A DNA stretch of 64,000 nt from Flagellimonas pacifica (GCF_900215465.1 NZ_OBEH01000003.1:496001-560000); one strand, 5' to 3'. Positions 22,835 to 32,926 are shown, numbered from the stretch's first letter. Notes: a model not told the origin generated them from the sequence alone. Translations and numbers: made by a program.

Positions 22835-23692
22835 ATGATTACCAAAGATCAATTTCAAAAAGAACTCGATTTAATTATTGCCAATGCCATCCGTGAAGAT
22901 GTTGGAGATGGTGACCATAGTTCATTGGCCTGCATCCCAAGCAACGTAACGGGAAAAGCCAAATTACTGGTTAAGGATGAAGGTGTTATTGCAGGAATTG
23001 CATTTGCAAAGCAAGTTTTTGGACATGTTGATCCAGAATTGAAGGTTGAAACACTTATTTCTGATGGTGAAGAAGTAAAGTATGGCGATATTGCCTTTTA
23101 TGTAGAGGGAAGTTCCCAGAGCATTTTGAAAGCTGAGCGATTGGTACTCAATGCCATGCAACGCATGAGTGCCATTGCCACAAAAACCAAACAATATGTA
23201 ACATTGTTAGAGGGTACGCAGACTAAAATATTGGATACTCGTAAAACAACACCCGGAATTAGGGCTCTGGAAAAATGGGCTGTAAAAATTGGGGGAGGTG
23301 AGAACCATAGGTTTGCCCTGTATGATATGATCATGCTAAAAGATAACCACATTGATTTTGCCGGGGGAATTACCAAGGCTATCCAGAAAACCCAACGATA
23401 CCTTTTGGATACGAAAAGAGATCTAAAAATCATTGTGGAAGCCAGAAATTTGGATGAAGTGGAAGAAATATTACAGACAAAAGGAGTTTACAGGATTCTG
23501 TTGGATAACTTTGATTACGAAGAAACCAAAAAAGCCGTTGCTTTAATCGCGGACCAATGCTTGACAGAATCTTCAGGAGGGATTAATGAAAATACCATTC
23601 GTGATTATGCGCTGTGTGGGGTGGATTATATTTCTTCTGGTGCATTGACCCATTCTGTGCATAATATGGATCTTAGTTTAAAAGCAGTATAA
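22835..23692 (+). CDS. nadC: Nicotinate-nucleotide pyrophosphorylase (carboxylating)
   Basis: The 285-residue protein is a full-length quinolinate phosphoribosyltransferase: VLNAMQRMSAIATKTKQYV, TKILDTRKTTPGIRALEKWAV and the KDNHI motif around the active site are all present, as is SSGALTHSVHNMDLSL at the C-terminus. It converts quinolinate and PRPP to nicotinate mononucleotide in NAD synthesis. The motif strings are quoted in shortened recognisable pieces. It starts a run of four same-strand genes (nadC, YihY-like, DUF2147, priA) with spacings of a few bases or overlaps, so it is probably the first gene of an operon. Confidence 0.96.
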   Translation: MITKDQFQKELDLIIANAIREDVGDGDHSSLACIPSNVTGKAKLLVKDEGVIAGIAFAKQVFGHVDPELKVETLISDGEEVKYGDIAFYVEGSSQSILKAERLVLNAMQRMSAIATKTKQYVTLLEGTQTKILDTRKTTPGIRALEKWAVKIGGGENHRFALYDMIMLKDNHIDFAGGITKAIQKTQRYLLDTKRDLKIIVEARNLDEVEEILQTKGVYRILLDNFDYEETKKAVALIADQCLTESSGGINENTIRDYALCGVDYISSGALTHSVHNMDLSLKAV

Positions 23693-23696
23693 TTAT

Positions 23697-24680
23697 ATGT
23701 CGGTGGCAATTGAAGAACGGTTAGAGAAGATTCCAATCATAAATTGGTTGGTTCGTCTCCTCAAGAGCATTAAACTAAAAGCTTTTGAGGGACTATCTTT
23801 CTATGACCTTTTGGAAATGTACTTATTGGGCATTGTTAAAGGAACCCTTTCCGCACGGGCAAGTTCCATTGCTTTTAGCTTGTTTATGGCGCTCTTTCCA
23901 TTATTAATTTTCTTAGTGACCCTAGTGCCCTGGATAATACCCTATGCAAGTGTGGGAAACGAAAATTTTGATTCTCAATTTCTCGTTTTTTTGGAATCTT
24001 TTTTGCCGTCAGCTACCAGTGATTATTTTGGGGATATCTATCAGCAGATCAAAGATCAAAAGCGCGGAGGATTATTATCATCTGCTTTTTTGCTTTCTAT
24101 TTTTTTGGTGGCCAACGGTGTAAATGCCATTTTTGGCGGATTCGAAAATTCTTATCACGTAGAGTTGACTCGGAATTTCTTCAGACAATATGCTTATGCG
24201 TTAATGGTGGGCATGATTTTGTCTATTCTGTTGATTTTGGGTGCTGTAGCTTTCGTATATTTTGAATTCTATATAGTTGAGTACACCAGTGAATATTTAG
24301 GTAAGACCTTGGGCTATGATGTGGAAAAAGGCGATACCGTAGGAGTTCAGGTGACCAAGATTTTATTCTTTATGCTGTTATCTTATTTGACCACAGCCAT
24401 TTTATATTATTTCGGTACGGCAGAAGGCAGAAAGGCAAAGTTCTTTTCTGCGGGAGCATTGATGACCACATTGCTATTTGTACTTACCTCTTATCTTTTT
24501 GGTGTGTATGTGGAAAAATTTGCCAGATACAACGAATTATACGGAGCTTTAGGAGGATTATTGATTTTAATGGTGTTCATTTGGCTAAACTCCAACATCC
24601 TATTATTGGGGTTTGAATTGAACGCAACGCTAAATTCCTTAAAGAAAAAGCATGAAAGACAACAGCAAGGTACTACATAA
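23697..24680 (+). CDS. YihY/virulence factor BrkB-family membrane protein
   Basis: The 327-residue protein has six hydrophobic segments in the YihY/BrkB pattern. The conserved N-terminal stretch ARASSIAFSLFMALFPLLIF lies near residue 55, and the C-terminal YGALGGLLILMVFIWLNSNIL near residue 285. These proteins are often labelled RNase BN, but that is an old misassignment; transport or envelope roles are suspected. It begins four bases after nadC and its end overlaps the DUF2147 gene by 29 bases, so the genes are translationally linked. Confidence 0.9.
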   Translation: MSVAIEERLEKIPIINWLVRLLKSIKLKAFEGLSFYDLLEMYLLGIVKGTLSARASSIAFSLFMALFPLLIFLVTLVPWIIPYASVGNENFDSQFLVFLESFLPSATSDYFGDIYQQIKDQKRGGLLSSAFLLSIFLVANGVNAIFGGFENSYHVELTRNFFRQYAYALMVGMILSILLILGAVAFVYFEFYIVEYTSEYLGKTLGYDVEKGDTVGVQVTKILFFMLLSYLTTAILYYFGTAEGRKAKFFSAGALMTTLLFVLTSYLFGVYVEKFARYNELYGALGGLLILMVFIWLNSNILLLGFELNATLNSLKKKHERQQQGTT

Positions 24681-25104
24681 AATACTGATGATCATTTTTA
24701 TGTTTGTATTCCATTTTTCATGGTCACAGACTGTATTTGGAAAATGGAAAACTGTGGATGACCGCAATGGAATTACCAAAGCCATTGTGGAAGTTTATGA
24801 AGAAAATGGCCTTCTACAAGCCAAGATTTTAAAGATTCTTGAAAAAGGAAAAGAAAACGCACTTTGCGTTAAGTGTAAAGGAGATTTAAAGAATAAGCCT
24901 GTTACCGGGATGAAGATAATGGATAACTATAAGAGAAACAGCAAAGGCGAGTATAAAGGGAATAGGCTTTTTGATCCAGAACAGGCAATGACATTTAGAG
25001 GAAAGGTATGGTTAGACCCCAAAGACACAAACAAGCTAAAAGTAAGAGGCTATTTAGCATTTTTATATAGAACCCAGACTTGGCATAGGGTTATTGAGGA
25101 ATAG
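24652..25104 (+). CDS. DUF2147 secreted protein
   Basis: The 150-residue protein has a signal peptide ending around FHFSWSQ. The DUF2147 body begins VFGKWKTVDDRNGITKAIVE and contains the paired cysteines CVKCKGD near residue 75. RGKVWLDPKDTNKLKVRGYL and the end YRTQTWHRV match the family, a lipocalin-like small beta barrel. The function is unknown; members are secreted. The start lies inside the last codons of the YihY gene, and it ends three bases before priA. Confidence 0.88.
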   Translation: MKDNSKVLHKILMIIFMFVFHFSWSQTVFGKWKTVDDRNGITKAIVEVYEENGLLQAKILKILEKGKENALCVKCKGDLKNKPVTGMKIMDNYKRNSKGEYKGNRLFDPEQAMTFRGKVWLDPKDTNKLKVRGYLAFLYRTQTWHRVIEE

Positions 25105-25107
25105 CGT

Positions 25108-27564
25108 ATGGGATTTTTTTTAGATGTTGTACTTCCCATTCCTCTGGAAAGGCTCTTTACCTACAAGGTTTCTGAGCAAGAAGCCTATTTTTTAAAAGCT
25201 GGAATGCGGGTTGCTGTTCCCTTTGGAAAGTCCAAGATTTACACGGCACTGGCATTCAATATCCATCAGAGCGGACCAGAGGCCTATGAAGCCAAGGAAA
25301 TCTATCAGATTCTTGATGAAACTCCCTTGGTGAATGAATTTCAATTAAAACATTGGCAGTGGATTGCCCAATATTACATGTGTACTTTGGGAGAAGTCCT
25401 TCGAAGTGCATTGCCAAGCGCATTTCTATTAGAAAGTGAAACCTTGGTTTTACCCAACAAGGAAGTGGAAATTGATGAAATGGAGCTAAAGGACGATGAG
25501 TTCCTGATTTTCGAAGCCCTGCAACATCAAACATCGCTAAAGATTGGAGAAATCAGTGGCATTGTTGACAAAAAGAATGTATTGCCCTTGGTTAACCGAT
25601 TGGTACAGAAAGGAGTCGTACTTCAAAAAGAAGAGCTTTACGAACAATATAAACCCAAATTGGTGCGCTATGTAAAACTTGGAAAGGCACATCAAAGTGA
25701 GGAAAAACTGGAAGAATTACTGCAAAGCCTTACTAGGGCCCCAAAGCAAAGCCAAGTGGTACTGTCCCTGTTTCAACTTCAGGCAAAATCCAAAAAACCA
25801 ATTCCTGTTACAGATTTGGAAAAGGAAAGTGGTAGTTCCAGAGCGGTTATAAAAGCACTTATTGATAAATCCATTCTTGAGGAATACCATATTCAAACGG
25901 ATAGGGTTCAGTATGAAGTAGATGTGGATAAGGTGGTGGGAATTACCTTAAATTCCTATCAACAAGAAGCATTTGAGTCAATCAAAAAGAGTTTTGAGTT
26001 AAATAAAACTGCTTTGTTGCACGGGGTAACTTCCTCAGGAAAAACCGAGGTTTATATTAAATTAATAGAAAATTGTTTGGCTCAACGGAAGCAAGCTCTC
26101 TATTTATTGCCTGAAATTGCCTTGACTTCGCAATTGATCAACAGGCTCCGTCAGTACTTTGGAAATAAAGTAGCGATCTATCACTCAAAATACAGTATCC
26201 ATGAACGTGTTGAGGTATGGAACAATGTGCTTACCAATGCGGATAAGGCGCAAATTGTAATAGGTGCCAGATCATCCTTGTTCTTACCATTTTCTAATTT
26301 AGGGTTGGTGGTTGTGGATGAGGAACATGAGAGTTCCTTTAAACAATTTGATCCAGCTCCCCGTTACCATGCCCGGGATGCAGCTGTTGTTTTGGCAGCG
26401 CTGCACAATGCTCATTGTGTATTGGGGTCTGCCACACCAAGCATAGAGAGCATGGACAACGCCAAAAAAGGAAAATATGGTTATGCATCTATTAAATATC
26501 GTTTTGGAGATGTGTTAATGCCAGATATTTCCTTGGTAGATATTAAAGAGGCGACACGAAAAAAGCGAATGAAAGGTCATTTTTCGGAAACCTTGTTCAA
26601 TGCAATTGCCGAAACTTTGGAAGAAGGAGAACAAATCATTCTTTTCCAGAACCGTAGAGGTTTTTCACCTATCATTGAATGTACTACTTGTGGACATGTG
26701 GCCCAATGCCCTAACTGTGATGTTAGTTTAACCTATCATCAACATAGAAACCAATTGCGGTGCCACTATTGTGGACATCATATGGCATTGCAGCTAAGTT
26801 GTTTGGCATGTGGAAGCCATACGTTGGATAAAAAAGGATTTGGAACCGAACAGATTCAGCAGGAGTTACAGCAACTTTTTCCAGACATCAACGTGGGCAG
26901 GATGGATTTGGATACCACAAGGGGAAAGTATGCATATGAAAAGATAATCACAGCGTTTGAACAGCAAGAGATGGATGTGCTTGTGGGTACGCAAATGGTA
27001 ACAAAAGGATTGGATTTTAGAAATGTGAGTTTAGTGGGCATTATGAACGCCGATTCTCTATTGAATTTTCCGGATTATCGTGCCCATGAACGAAGTTTTC
27101 AAATGTTGACACAGGTAGCAGGCAGAGCAGGTAGAACAAAGAAAAGAGGTAAGGTGCTAATTCAGACGTATAATCCTTATCATCAAATTCTGCAACAAGT
27201 GACCACCAACAATTATGACAAAATGTTTGAGGAGCAGTATTATGAACGAGAACAATTTAAGTATCCACCTTTGGTGCGTATAATAAAGCTTACCCTAAAA
27301 GATAGGGATTATAATAAATTGAATGATGCTTCCCAATGGTTTGCAAGTTCATTGCGAAATGTATTGGGGCAACAAATACTTGGACCGGAGTATCCGCCTG
27401 TGGCTAGAATTCGCAGAGAGTATCTTAAAAATATCTTGATTAAAATTCCAAAAGGTCAGTCAATGGCCCAAACAAAAAACAGCATTAAAAGAATAGAAAA
27501 ATCCTTTAATGCTATTTCTAAGTATAAGAGTATAAGACTGGTCTATAATGTAGACCACATATAA
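25108..27564 (+). CDS. priA: Primosomal replication restart helicase PriA
   Basis: The 818-residue protein has all PriA parts: the N-terminal 3'-DNA-binding domain, Walker A GVTSSGKTEVYI near residue 305, DEEH box, and ALGSATPSIES-like motif III (here VLGSATPSIES). The cysteine pairs CTTCGHVAQCPNCD and CHYCGH...CLACGS bind two zincs, and motif VI appears as TQVAGRAGR. PriA recognises stalled forks and reloads the replicative helicase. It is the last gene of the nadC operon and converges on the LytTR regulator gene with four bases between stops. Confidence 0.97.
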   Translation: MGFFLDVVLPIPLERLFTYKVSEQEAYFLKAGMRVAVPFGKSKIYTALAFNIHQSGPEAYEAKEIYQILDETPLVNEFQLKHWQWIAQYYMCTLGEVLRSALPSAFLLESETLVLPNKEVEIDEMELKDDEFLIFEALQHQTSLKIGEISGIVDKKNVLPLVNRLVQKGVVLQKEELYEQYKPKLVRYVKLGKAHQSEEKLEELLQSLTRAPKQSQVVLSLFQLQAKSKKPIPVTDLEKESGSSRAVIKALIDKSILEEYHIQTDRVQYEVDVDKVVGITLNSYQQEAFESIKKSFELNKTALLHGVTSSGKTEVYIKLIENCLAQRKQALYLLPEIALTSQLINRLRQYFGNKVAIYHSKYSIHERVEVWNNVLTNADKAQIVIGARSSLFLPFSNLGLVVVDEEHESSFKQFDPAPRYHARDAAVVLAALHNAHCVLGSATPSIESMDNAKKGKYGYASIKYRFGDVLMPDISLVDIKEATRKKRMKGHFSETLFNAIAETLEEGEQIILFQNRRGFSPIIECTTCGHVAQCPNCDVSLTYHQHRNQLRCHYCGHHMALQLSCLACGSHTLDKKGFGTEQIQQELQQLFPDINVGRMDLDTTRGKYAYEKIITAFEQQEMDVLVGTQMVTKGLDFRNVSLVGIMNADSLLNFPDYRAHERSFQMLTQVAGRAGRTKKRGKVLIQTYNPYHQILQQVTTNNYDKMFEEQYYEREQFKYPPLVRIIKLTLKDRDYNKLNDASQWFASSLRNVLGQQILGPEYPPVARIRREYLKNILIKIPKGQSMAQTKNSIKRIEKSFNAISKYKSIRLVYNVDHI

Positions 27565-27568
27565 CTAA

Positions 27569-28261
27569 CTATACATTGGCAAGCGCTTCTGCCAACTCTG
27601 TCTTTTTATTTCTACTTAATGGAATCTGTCTTCCCCCAACCTCAACATTTTTACTGTTGAACTTTTCTATCTTTTCTAGATTCACAATGTAAGATTTATG
27701 GATTCTCAAAAACTTTTCGGCCGGTAATTGCTTCTCAAAAGCTTTCATGGTGGAAAGAATTACAATATTGGCTTCGTCGGTCACCAATTTAATATAATCT
27801 CCCAATGCCTCAATCCATTTAATATCATTTAAGATAACCTTACGTTTTTTAAGGTTACTTTTTACAAAAATATGCTCCTCATCCTCATCAACCCTGTTCA
27901 ATTGCTCGTATTTGGCAACCGCTCTTTTTACTGAGGATTCAAAACGTGCTAATGTAATGGGTTTGTGCAGGTAATCGGTAACATCATAATCAAAAGCCTT
28001 GAGTGCGTAATCAGGCTTCCCTGTGATTAAAATTACTTGTGGAGGGTTCTCCAAGGCCTCTAAAAGGTCAAAACCACTTATGATTGGCATTTCAACATCT
28101 AAAAAAATAAGGTCGATGTCGTGGTTCTTAAGCCCGTTCTTGGCCTCAATAGCATTACTATACTCGGCTACAAGGGCAAGATGAGGGTGATTGTTGACCA
28201 ATTTAGCAACGGCCATCCGTTGCATTGAGGAGTCGTCTACAATTATACTTTTTAATTTCAT
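27569..28261 (-). CDS. LytTR-family response regulator
   Basis: The protein of 230 residues has an N-terminal receiver domain (about 3-120), with the phosphoacceptor aspartate in LIFLDVEMPIISGFDL and the lysine in YLHKPI. A C-terminal LytTR DNA-binding domain follows (about 130-228; FLRIHKSYIVNLEKIEKFNS is diagnostic, quoted in part). It would respond to a LytS/histidine-kinase partner that is not in this window, making it an orphan regulator here. The gene is divergent from rpsF, with 236 bases between starts. Confidence 0.93.
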   Translation of the reverse strand: MKLKSIIVDDSSMQRMAVAKLVNNHPHLALVAEYSNAIEAKNGLKNHDIDLIFLDVEMPIISGFDLLEALENPPQVILITGKPDYALKAFDYDVTDYLHKPITLARFESSVKRAVAKYEQLNRVDEDEEHIFVKSNLKKRKVILNDIKWIEALGDYIKLVTDEANIVILSTMKAFEKQLPAEKFLRIHKSYIVNLEKIEKFNSKNVEVGGRQIPLSRNKKTELAEALANV

Positions 28262-28467
28262 AGAATGGGGTGATTTGTAGGGTTTTAAATCATCGGCAAA
28301 TTACACAAAAATGACGTTTAACTGCAACAAAAGATGTAAACATGGTCTATTTTGTTGTGTACATTACCATATACGTTACGTAGGTTTAATTGGTTCATGA
28401 ATGTTAATAACTCTTGTGCTTTAAACGAAGATTTTTAGCTTTTCTTGCGCAAAGAACTATTTATCAC

Positions 28468-28475
28468 TAATTTTG
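28468..28475 (+). promoter_or_regulatory. -7 promoter box of the rpsF operon
   Basis: TAATTTTG lies 22 bases before the rpsF start codon, with TTG at 28445-28447 in the expected -33 region. It fits the Bacteroidota housekeeping promoter. Confidence 0.6.
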
Positions 28476-28497
28476 CGCTCCTTTAAAAATATAATAT

Positions 28498-28836
28498 ATG
28501 AACCATTACGAAACTGTTTTCATTTTGAATCCCGTTCTGTCTGAAACGCAGATAGAGGAAACAGTTAAGAAATTTGAAGATTTCTTAATTAAGAATGGTG
28601 GCAAAATGGTCTCCAAAGAAAACTGGGGACTTAAGAAATTGGCCTATCCCATTCAACACAAGAAAAGTGGTTTTTACCACTTATTTGAATTCACCGTTCC
28701 TGGTGAAGTAATTTCTCCTTACGAGCTAGAATTTAGAAGAGATGAGCGCATTATGCGTTTTCTAACTGTTAAGTTGGACAAACACGCTATTTCTTGGGCA
28801 GAAAGAAGAAGAACTAAATTAAAAGCAAAGGCATAG
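28498..28836 (+). CDS. rpsF: 30S ribosomal protein S6
   Basis: The 112-residue S6 protein has the family's usual opening [15 protein letters not shown] and the core [19 protein letters not shown], ending near residue 105 with a basic tail. S6 binds the central domain of 16S rRNA together with S18. It is the first gene of the rpsF-rpsR-rplI operon, the conserved arrangement in Bacteroidota without ssb between the first two genes, and has a clear promoter just upstream. Four bases separate it from rpsR. Confidence 0.98.
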   Translation: MNHYETVFILNPVLSETQIEETVKKFEDFLIKNGGKMVSKENWGLKKLAYPIQHKKSGFYHLFEFTVPGEVISPYELEFRRDERIMRFLTVKLDKHAISWAERRRTKLKAKA

Positions 28837-28840
28837 GGTT

Positions 28841-29137
28841 ATGGCATCTATAGAACAACAAGCAAAATCAAAAAAAGATGGGGAAATCAGGTATTTGACC
28901 CCATTGAACATTGAGACCAATAAACAAAAGAAGTATTGTAGGTTCAAGAAATCTGGTATCAAGTATATTGATTATAAAGATCCTGATTTTTTGATGAAGT
29001 TGGTAAACGAGCAAGGTAAATTGCTTCCTAGAAGACTTACAGGTACCTCTTTAAAGTATCAAAGAAAAGTGGCCCAAGCCGTTAAACGTGCTCGTCACCT
29101 AGCCTTAATGCCGTATGTTGGCGATATGTTGAAATAA
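28841..29137 (+). CDS. rpsR: 30S ribosomal protein S18
   Basis: The 98-residue protein has an N-terminal extension of about 30 residues, typical of Bacteroidota, before the S18 core [20 protein letters not shown]. The C-terminal block [20 protein letters not shown] is the rRNA- and S6-contacting part. S18 forms a heterodimer with S6, encoded four bases upstream. The next gene, rplI, follows after 13 bases. No sign of regulation apart from the shared promoter. Confidence 0.98.
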   Translation: MASIEQQAKSKKDGEIRYLTPLNIETNKQKKYCRFKKSGIKYIDYKDPDFLMKLVNEQGKLLPRRLTGTSLKYQRKVAQAVKRARHLALMPYVGDMLK

Positions 29138-29150
29138 AAAACACTGAAGA

Positions 29151-29603
29151 ATGGAACTTATTCTAAAAGAAGATATACAGGATTTAGGTTTTAAGGACGA
29201 TGTCGTAACAGTTAAGAACGGTTATGGAAGAAACTACCTTATCCCTAAAGGATTGGCAGCTTTAGCAACCCCTTCTGCAAAGAAAGTGTTGGCAGAAAAC
29301 CTAAAGCAACGTGCCCATAAAGAAAAGAAGGTCATTGATGAGGCCAATAAAAAAGCCGAAGCATTAAAACAATTGGAAATCCGTATTCCTGCAAAAGTAG
29401 GTGCAGGTGATAAATTGTTTGGTTCGGTAAACAATATTGATTTGGCTACCGCTTTAGATAAAGCTGGTCATCAAATAGACAGAAAGTTTATCAATATAAA
29501 AGGAGGGACAATTAAAAGAGTTGGGCCATATGATGCCCAGATCAGACTTCACAGAGAAGTTATTGTTGATTTCCCTTTCGAAGTAGTAGCCGAAGCAAAA
29601 TAA
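29151..29603 (+). CDS. rplI: 50S ribosomal protein L9
   Basis: The 150-residue protein starts with the L9 N-terminal domain (MELILKEDIQDLGFKDD), continues with GYGRNYLIPKGLA, a long connecting helix rich in lysine and alanine, and a C-terminal domain ending VIVDFPFEVVAEAK. L9 binds the base of the L1 stalk in 23S rRNA. It closes the operon, and a strong intrinsic terminator starts 30 bases after the stop codon. Confidence 0.98.
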   Translation: MELILKEDIQDLGFKDDVVTVKNGYGRNYLIPKGLAALATPSAKKVLAENLKQRAHKEKKVIDEANKKAEALKQLEIRIPAKVGAGDKLFGSVNNIDLATALDKAGHQIDRKFINIKGGTIKRVGPYDAQIRLHREVIVDFPFEVVAEAK

Positions 29604-29633
29604 CTACAGTTTAAATTTCGGTTAATAAATTAT

Positions 29634-29665
29634 AAAGAGCTATGCGTGCATAGCTCTTTTTTTTG
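29634..29665 (+). terminator. Intrinsic terminator of the rpsF-rpsR-rplI operon
   Basis: AAAGAGCTATGC (29634-29645) and GCATAGCTCTTT (29648-29659) form a perfect twelve-pair stem with a two-base gap and a run of T after it. The next promoter box begins three bases beyond. Confidence 0.85.
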
Positions 29666-29667
29666 TC

Positions 29668-29675
29668 TATGTTTG
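29668..29675 (+). promoter_or_regulatory. -7 promoter box of the TonB receptor gene
   Basis: TATGTTTG fits TAnnTTTG and lies 30 bases before the chosen start ATG at 29705. The terminator's T-run precedes it directly, so the two signals are packed back to back. Confidence 0.5.
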
Positions 29676-29704
29676 TAGATACTCAAAAAACTAACTCACA
29701 TATT

Positions 29705-32700
29705 ATGAAGAAAATTTTACCATTAATGGTACTATTTTTAGTAGTATCCATTTCGGCATTTTCCCAAGTAACCACTTCCAACATACGGGGAACCGTTGTT
29801 GATGACCAACAAGTACCACTTTTAGGAGCTAATGTTGTAGCTGTTCACACACCAACAGGAACTCGTTATGGAGCAATTACCAATGATGAAGGTAGATTTA
29901 ATCTCCTCAATCTTAGGGTCGGTGGCCCTTACGAGATTACTATCTCATATGTTGGATTCAAGAGCAATGTTAAGAATGATGTTTTTCTTACGTTGGGTAA
30001 GACCTTTAACCACAATGTTGCTTTAACATCAGATAGTCAAGTTTTGGATGAGGTTGTTGTAGTTTCTGACCAAACCGGAACATTTGGAAGTGATAGAACT
30101 GGAGCTGAAACCAGTGTAGGCCGAAGAGAGCTCACTAGATTGCCCACAATTTCTAGATCGGCGCAGGACTTTACCAGATTGGAGCCCTCTTCAACAGGAA
30201 ACTCATTTGGAGGTAGAAATGATCAGTACAATAATTTTTCGTTGGATGGCGCAATTTTTAACAACCCATTTGGATTGGATGCCCCAACTCCAGGAGGACA
30301 AACAGATGCTCAACCCATTTCTCTTGATGCCATTGATCAAATACAGGTGGCCATAGCACCTTATGATGTTACTCAATCTGGTTTTACGGGGGCTTCCGTT
30401 AACGCGGTGACCAAAAGTGGAACCAATGAGTTCCACGGTACTGTCTATGGCTTTTTTAGAAATGAAAGCTTAACAGGGAATAAAATTGCTGGTGAAGAAG
30501 CTATAAGGCCAGATTTAAAACAAAATCAATACGGTTTTAGTATTGGTGGGCCTTTGGTAAAAAACAAACTATTCTTCTTTGCCAATTTTGAAAAGGATGA
30601 ACGAACCGATTTGGGTTCTAATGGCTTTGTTCCCAATACAGGTTCTGGAGCAAGTAATGAATCTAGGGTTTTAGAATCTGATTTGATGGCTGTACAGACT
30701 GCTTTAGCAGGTTTGGGCTATGACACGGGACTTTATGAAGGCTTCACCTATGGCTCTAAATCTACCAAGGGAATCTTTAAACTGGATTGGAATATTAACG
30801 AGAACAATAGATTGGCATTGATTTATAATTTCTTGGATGCTTCTAAGGAAAAACCTGCCCACCCAACAGCAATTGGTGTTAGGGGACCAAGTTTACAGAC
30901 ACTTCAGTTCCAAAATTCAGGATATGAAATTAATAATAAGATTCAATCTGTTCAGCTTGAATTAAATTCTACACTATCTAATGAAGTAATCAATAAACTT
31001 CAGGTGGGCTATACCCATTTTGATGATTTTAGGAATCCGCTATCCTCTCCGGCACCTGCCATTACCATTCGTGATGGAGCAGGAACCAACTATATTATTG
31101 CGGGGCATGAGCCATTTTCGATTAACAATGAACTGGACCAAAAAGTATTTCAGTTGACCAATAACCTAAATTATTTTAAAGGTAACCATACCTATACTAT
31201 TGGTTTTTCTTTTGAAAAATTCCAGTTTGCCAACTCCTTTAACCTTGGAGCCTATGGCTATGATGAAAATGGGGATTTTCAACAAGAAGTTGGTGTTTTT
31301 GCAGCCTACAATGACCTCAATGCCTTTTTTACTGATGTAAATGATGGCACTATGGCGGCTGCATTGAGCAATGCTAGGAATGTTTTTAACGGAAGTAATG
31401 CAGCTGGAGTTGGTAATCCTGGTGGATGGGCCCTGGCCGAGACCAATGTAGGCCAAATGGCATTTTATCTGCAAGATGAATGGGATGTTACCGATGACTT
31501 TAAATTGACATACGGAATCCGGTTTGATAAACCACTTTATTTTGATACACGCGAGAAGATCAGGGAAAATATAGCAAGAAAGCCCTTTACGTTCAGTCCG
31601 GGAATCTCATACTTCAATCCGCAGACCGATCAAGAAACTCTTTTGGATTCGGAAACATTACCAAGCAATGATTTCTTAATATCGCCCCGAGTAGGCTTTA
31701 ATTGGGACGTACATGGAAACCAAAACACCCAAATACGTGGTGGAAGTGGGATATTTACCGGTCGCTTTCCATTTGTATGGTTAGGAAACCAAGTTCAAGG
31801 ATTGGACTTTTTCTTCTACCAGATTGTAGATCCAGATTTTAAATGGCCACAAGTTTGGAGAACCAATATTGGAGGGGACCATCGCTTTGAAAATGGTCTG
31901 GTAGCTACCATTGATGTTTCCTATACTAAGGATATTAATGGGGCACATGTGCAAAACTGGGGATTGAGAAACCCATCACAAACATTGAATGCCCCTGGTG
32001 ATAATAGACCATTTTATGCTGCGGGAGATAGGGGTAACAACGCTTACGTCTTTACAAATTCTGATAAGGGAAGAATATGGAATACAACCCTAAAAGCACA
32101 AAAAACATGGAATGGTGGATTATATGCAAGCCTTGCGTACAACTATCTTAATGCAAAAGATGTAAATTCCATAGAAGCGGAGATTACCGGTGATGCTTTC
32201 GATTTTAACCCAACAACCGGAAATGCCAACCAAGATGTACTTTCCTTTTCCAAATATGGGGACACACACCGTTTTGTAGGGGTAGTGTCCAAGCAATTTG
32301 TGTATGGAAACAATGACCGATGGGGAACAACGCTTTCCACATTTTTTGAATACGCCAAAGGAGGAAGGTTCAATTACACCTATGGAGGCAACATAAATGG
32401 AGACAGTTCTTTCCAGAATAATGACCTTTTGTACATTCCAACAACTTCTGAAGTACAGCAAATGCAGTTTGTAGATCCTTCTATGGCCAACGACTTTGAA
32501 GCTTATATTCAACAAGATGACTATTTAAGTGATAACAGAGGTAGTTATATGGAGCGTTATGGTGCATTGGCACCTTGGAGAAGCAGATGGGATGTTAAAC
32601 TGTTGCAAGACTATAATTTCTATATCAATGAGAAAAAACACACTGTTCAGTTTAGTGTGGATGTCTTGAATTTTGGTAATTTGATAAGCTCCGATTGGGG

Positions 32701-32872
32701 ATTGATTCAATTACCGAACAATCAAAATCCATTGTCCGTTACATCTATTGATGCCAACAATACACCAACATATTCTTTTGATACATCATTGAACCAAAGA
32801 GGAACCTTTGGTTATGACCAAAGCCTTTTATCCAGATGGCAAGCACAATTTGGTATTCGATATATATTTTAA
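29705..32872 (+). CDS. Oar-like TonB-dependent outer-membrane receptor
   Basis: The protein of 1055 residues begins with a signal peptide (KKILPLMVLFLVVSISAFSQ). A carboxypeptidase-regulatory-like domain follows (about 24-105, IRGTVVDDQQVPLLGANVV), then a TonB plug (about 110-260), then a large beta barrel ending RWQAQFGIRYIF. The plug segment with SLDAIDQIQVAIAPYDVTQSGFTG and NAVTKSGTNEFHGTVYGFF is characteristic of the Oar/OmpA-related group, whose members export or import large substrates. No substrate-binding lipoprotein lies next to it. I chose ATG at 29705; the frame from 29663 begins inside the terminator/promoter. Confidence 0.9.
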   Translation: MKKILPLMVLFLVVSISAFSQVTTSNIRGTVVDDQQVPLLGANVVAVHTPTGTRYGAITNDEGRFNLLNLRVGGPYEITISYVGFKSNVKNDVFLTLGKTFNHNVALTSDSQVLDEVVVVSDQTGTFGSDRTGAETSVGRRELTRLPTISRSAQDFTRLEPSSTGNSFGGRNDQYNNFSLDGAIFNNPFGLDAPTPGGQTDAQPISLDAIDQIQVAIAPYDVTQSGFTGASVNAVTKSGTNEFHGTVYGFFRNESLTGNKIAGEEAIRPDLKQNQYGFSIGGPLVKNKLFFFANFEKDERTDLGSNGFVPNTGSGASNESRVLESDLMAVQTALAGLGYDTGLYEGFTYGSKSTKGIFKLDWNINENNRLALIYNFLDASKEKPAHPTAIGVRGPSLQTLQFQNSGYEINNKIQSVQLELNSTLSNEVINKLQVGYTHFDDFRNPLSSPAPAITIRDGAGTNYIIAGHEPFSINNELDQKVFQLTNNLNYFKGNHTYTIGFSFEKFQFANSFNLGAYGYDENGDFQQEVGVFAAYNDLNAFFTDVNDGTMAAALSNARNVFNGSNAAGVGNPGGWALAETNVGQMAFYLQDEWDVTDDFKLTYGIRFDKPLYFDTREKIRENIARKPFTFSPGISYFNPQTDQETLLDSETLPSNDFLISPRVGFNWDVHGNQNTQIRGGSGIFTGRFPFVWLGNQVQGLDFFFYQIVDPDFKWPQVWRTNIGGDHRFENGLVATIDVSYTKDINGAHVQNWGLRNPSQTLNAPGDNRPFYAAGDRGNNAYVFTNSDKGRIWNTTLKAQKTWNGGLYASLAYNYLNAKDVNSIEAEITGDAFDFNPTTGNANQDVLSFSKYGDTHRFVGVVSKQFVYGNNDRWGTTLSTFFEYAKGGRFNYTYGGNINGDSSFQNNDLLYIPTTSEVQQMQFVDPSMANDFEAYIQQDDYLSDNRGSYMERYGALAPWRSRWDVKLLQDYNFYINEKKHTVQFSVDVLNFGNLISSDWGLIQLPNNQNPLSVTSIDANNTPTYSFDTSLNQRGTFGYDQSLLSRWQAQFGIRYIF

Positions 32873-32896
32873 GGTAAAAAGAAGTATTAGTTACAT

Positions 32897-32926
32897 AAAA
32901 GGCTGCGCAAAAGCGCGGCCTTTTTT
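32897..32926 (+). terminator. Intrinsic terminator after the TonB receptor
   Basis: AAAAGGCTGCGC and GCGCGGCCTTTT form a nearly perfect stem around AAAA, followed by a T-rich run. It ends the receptor transcript 24 bases after the stop codon. Confidence 0.8.
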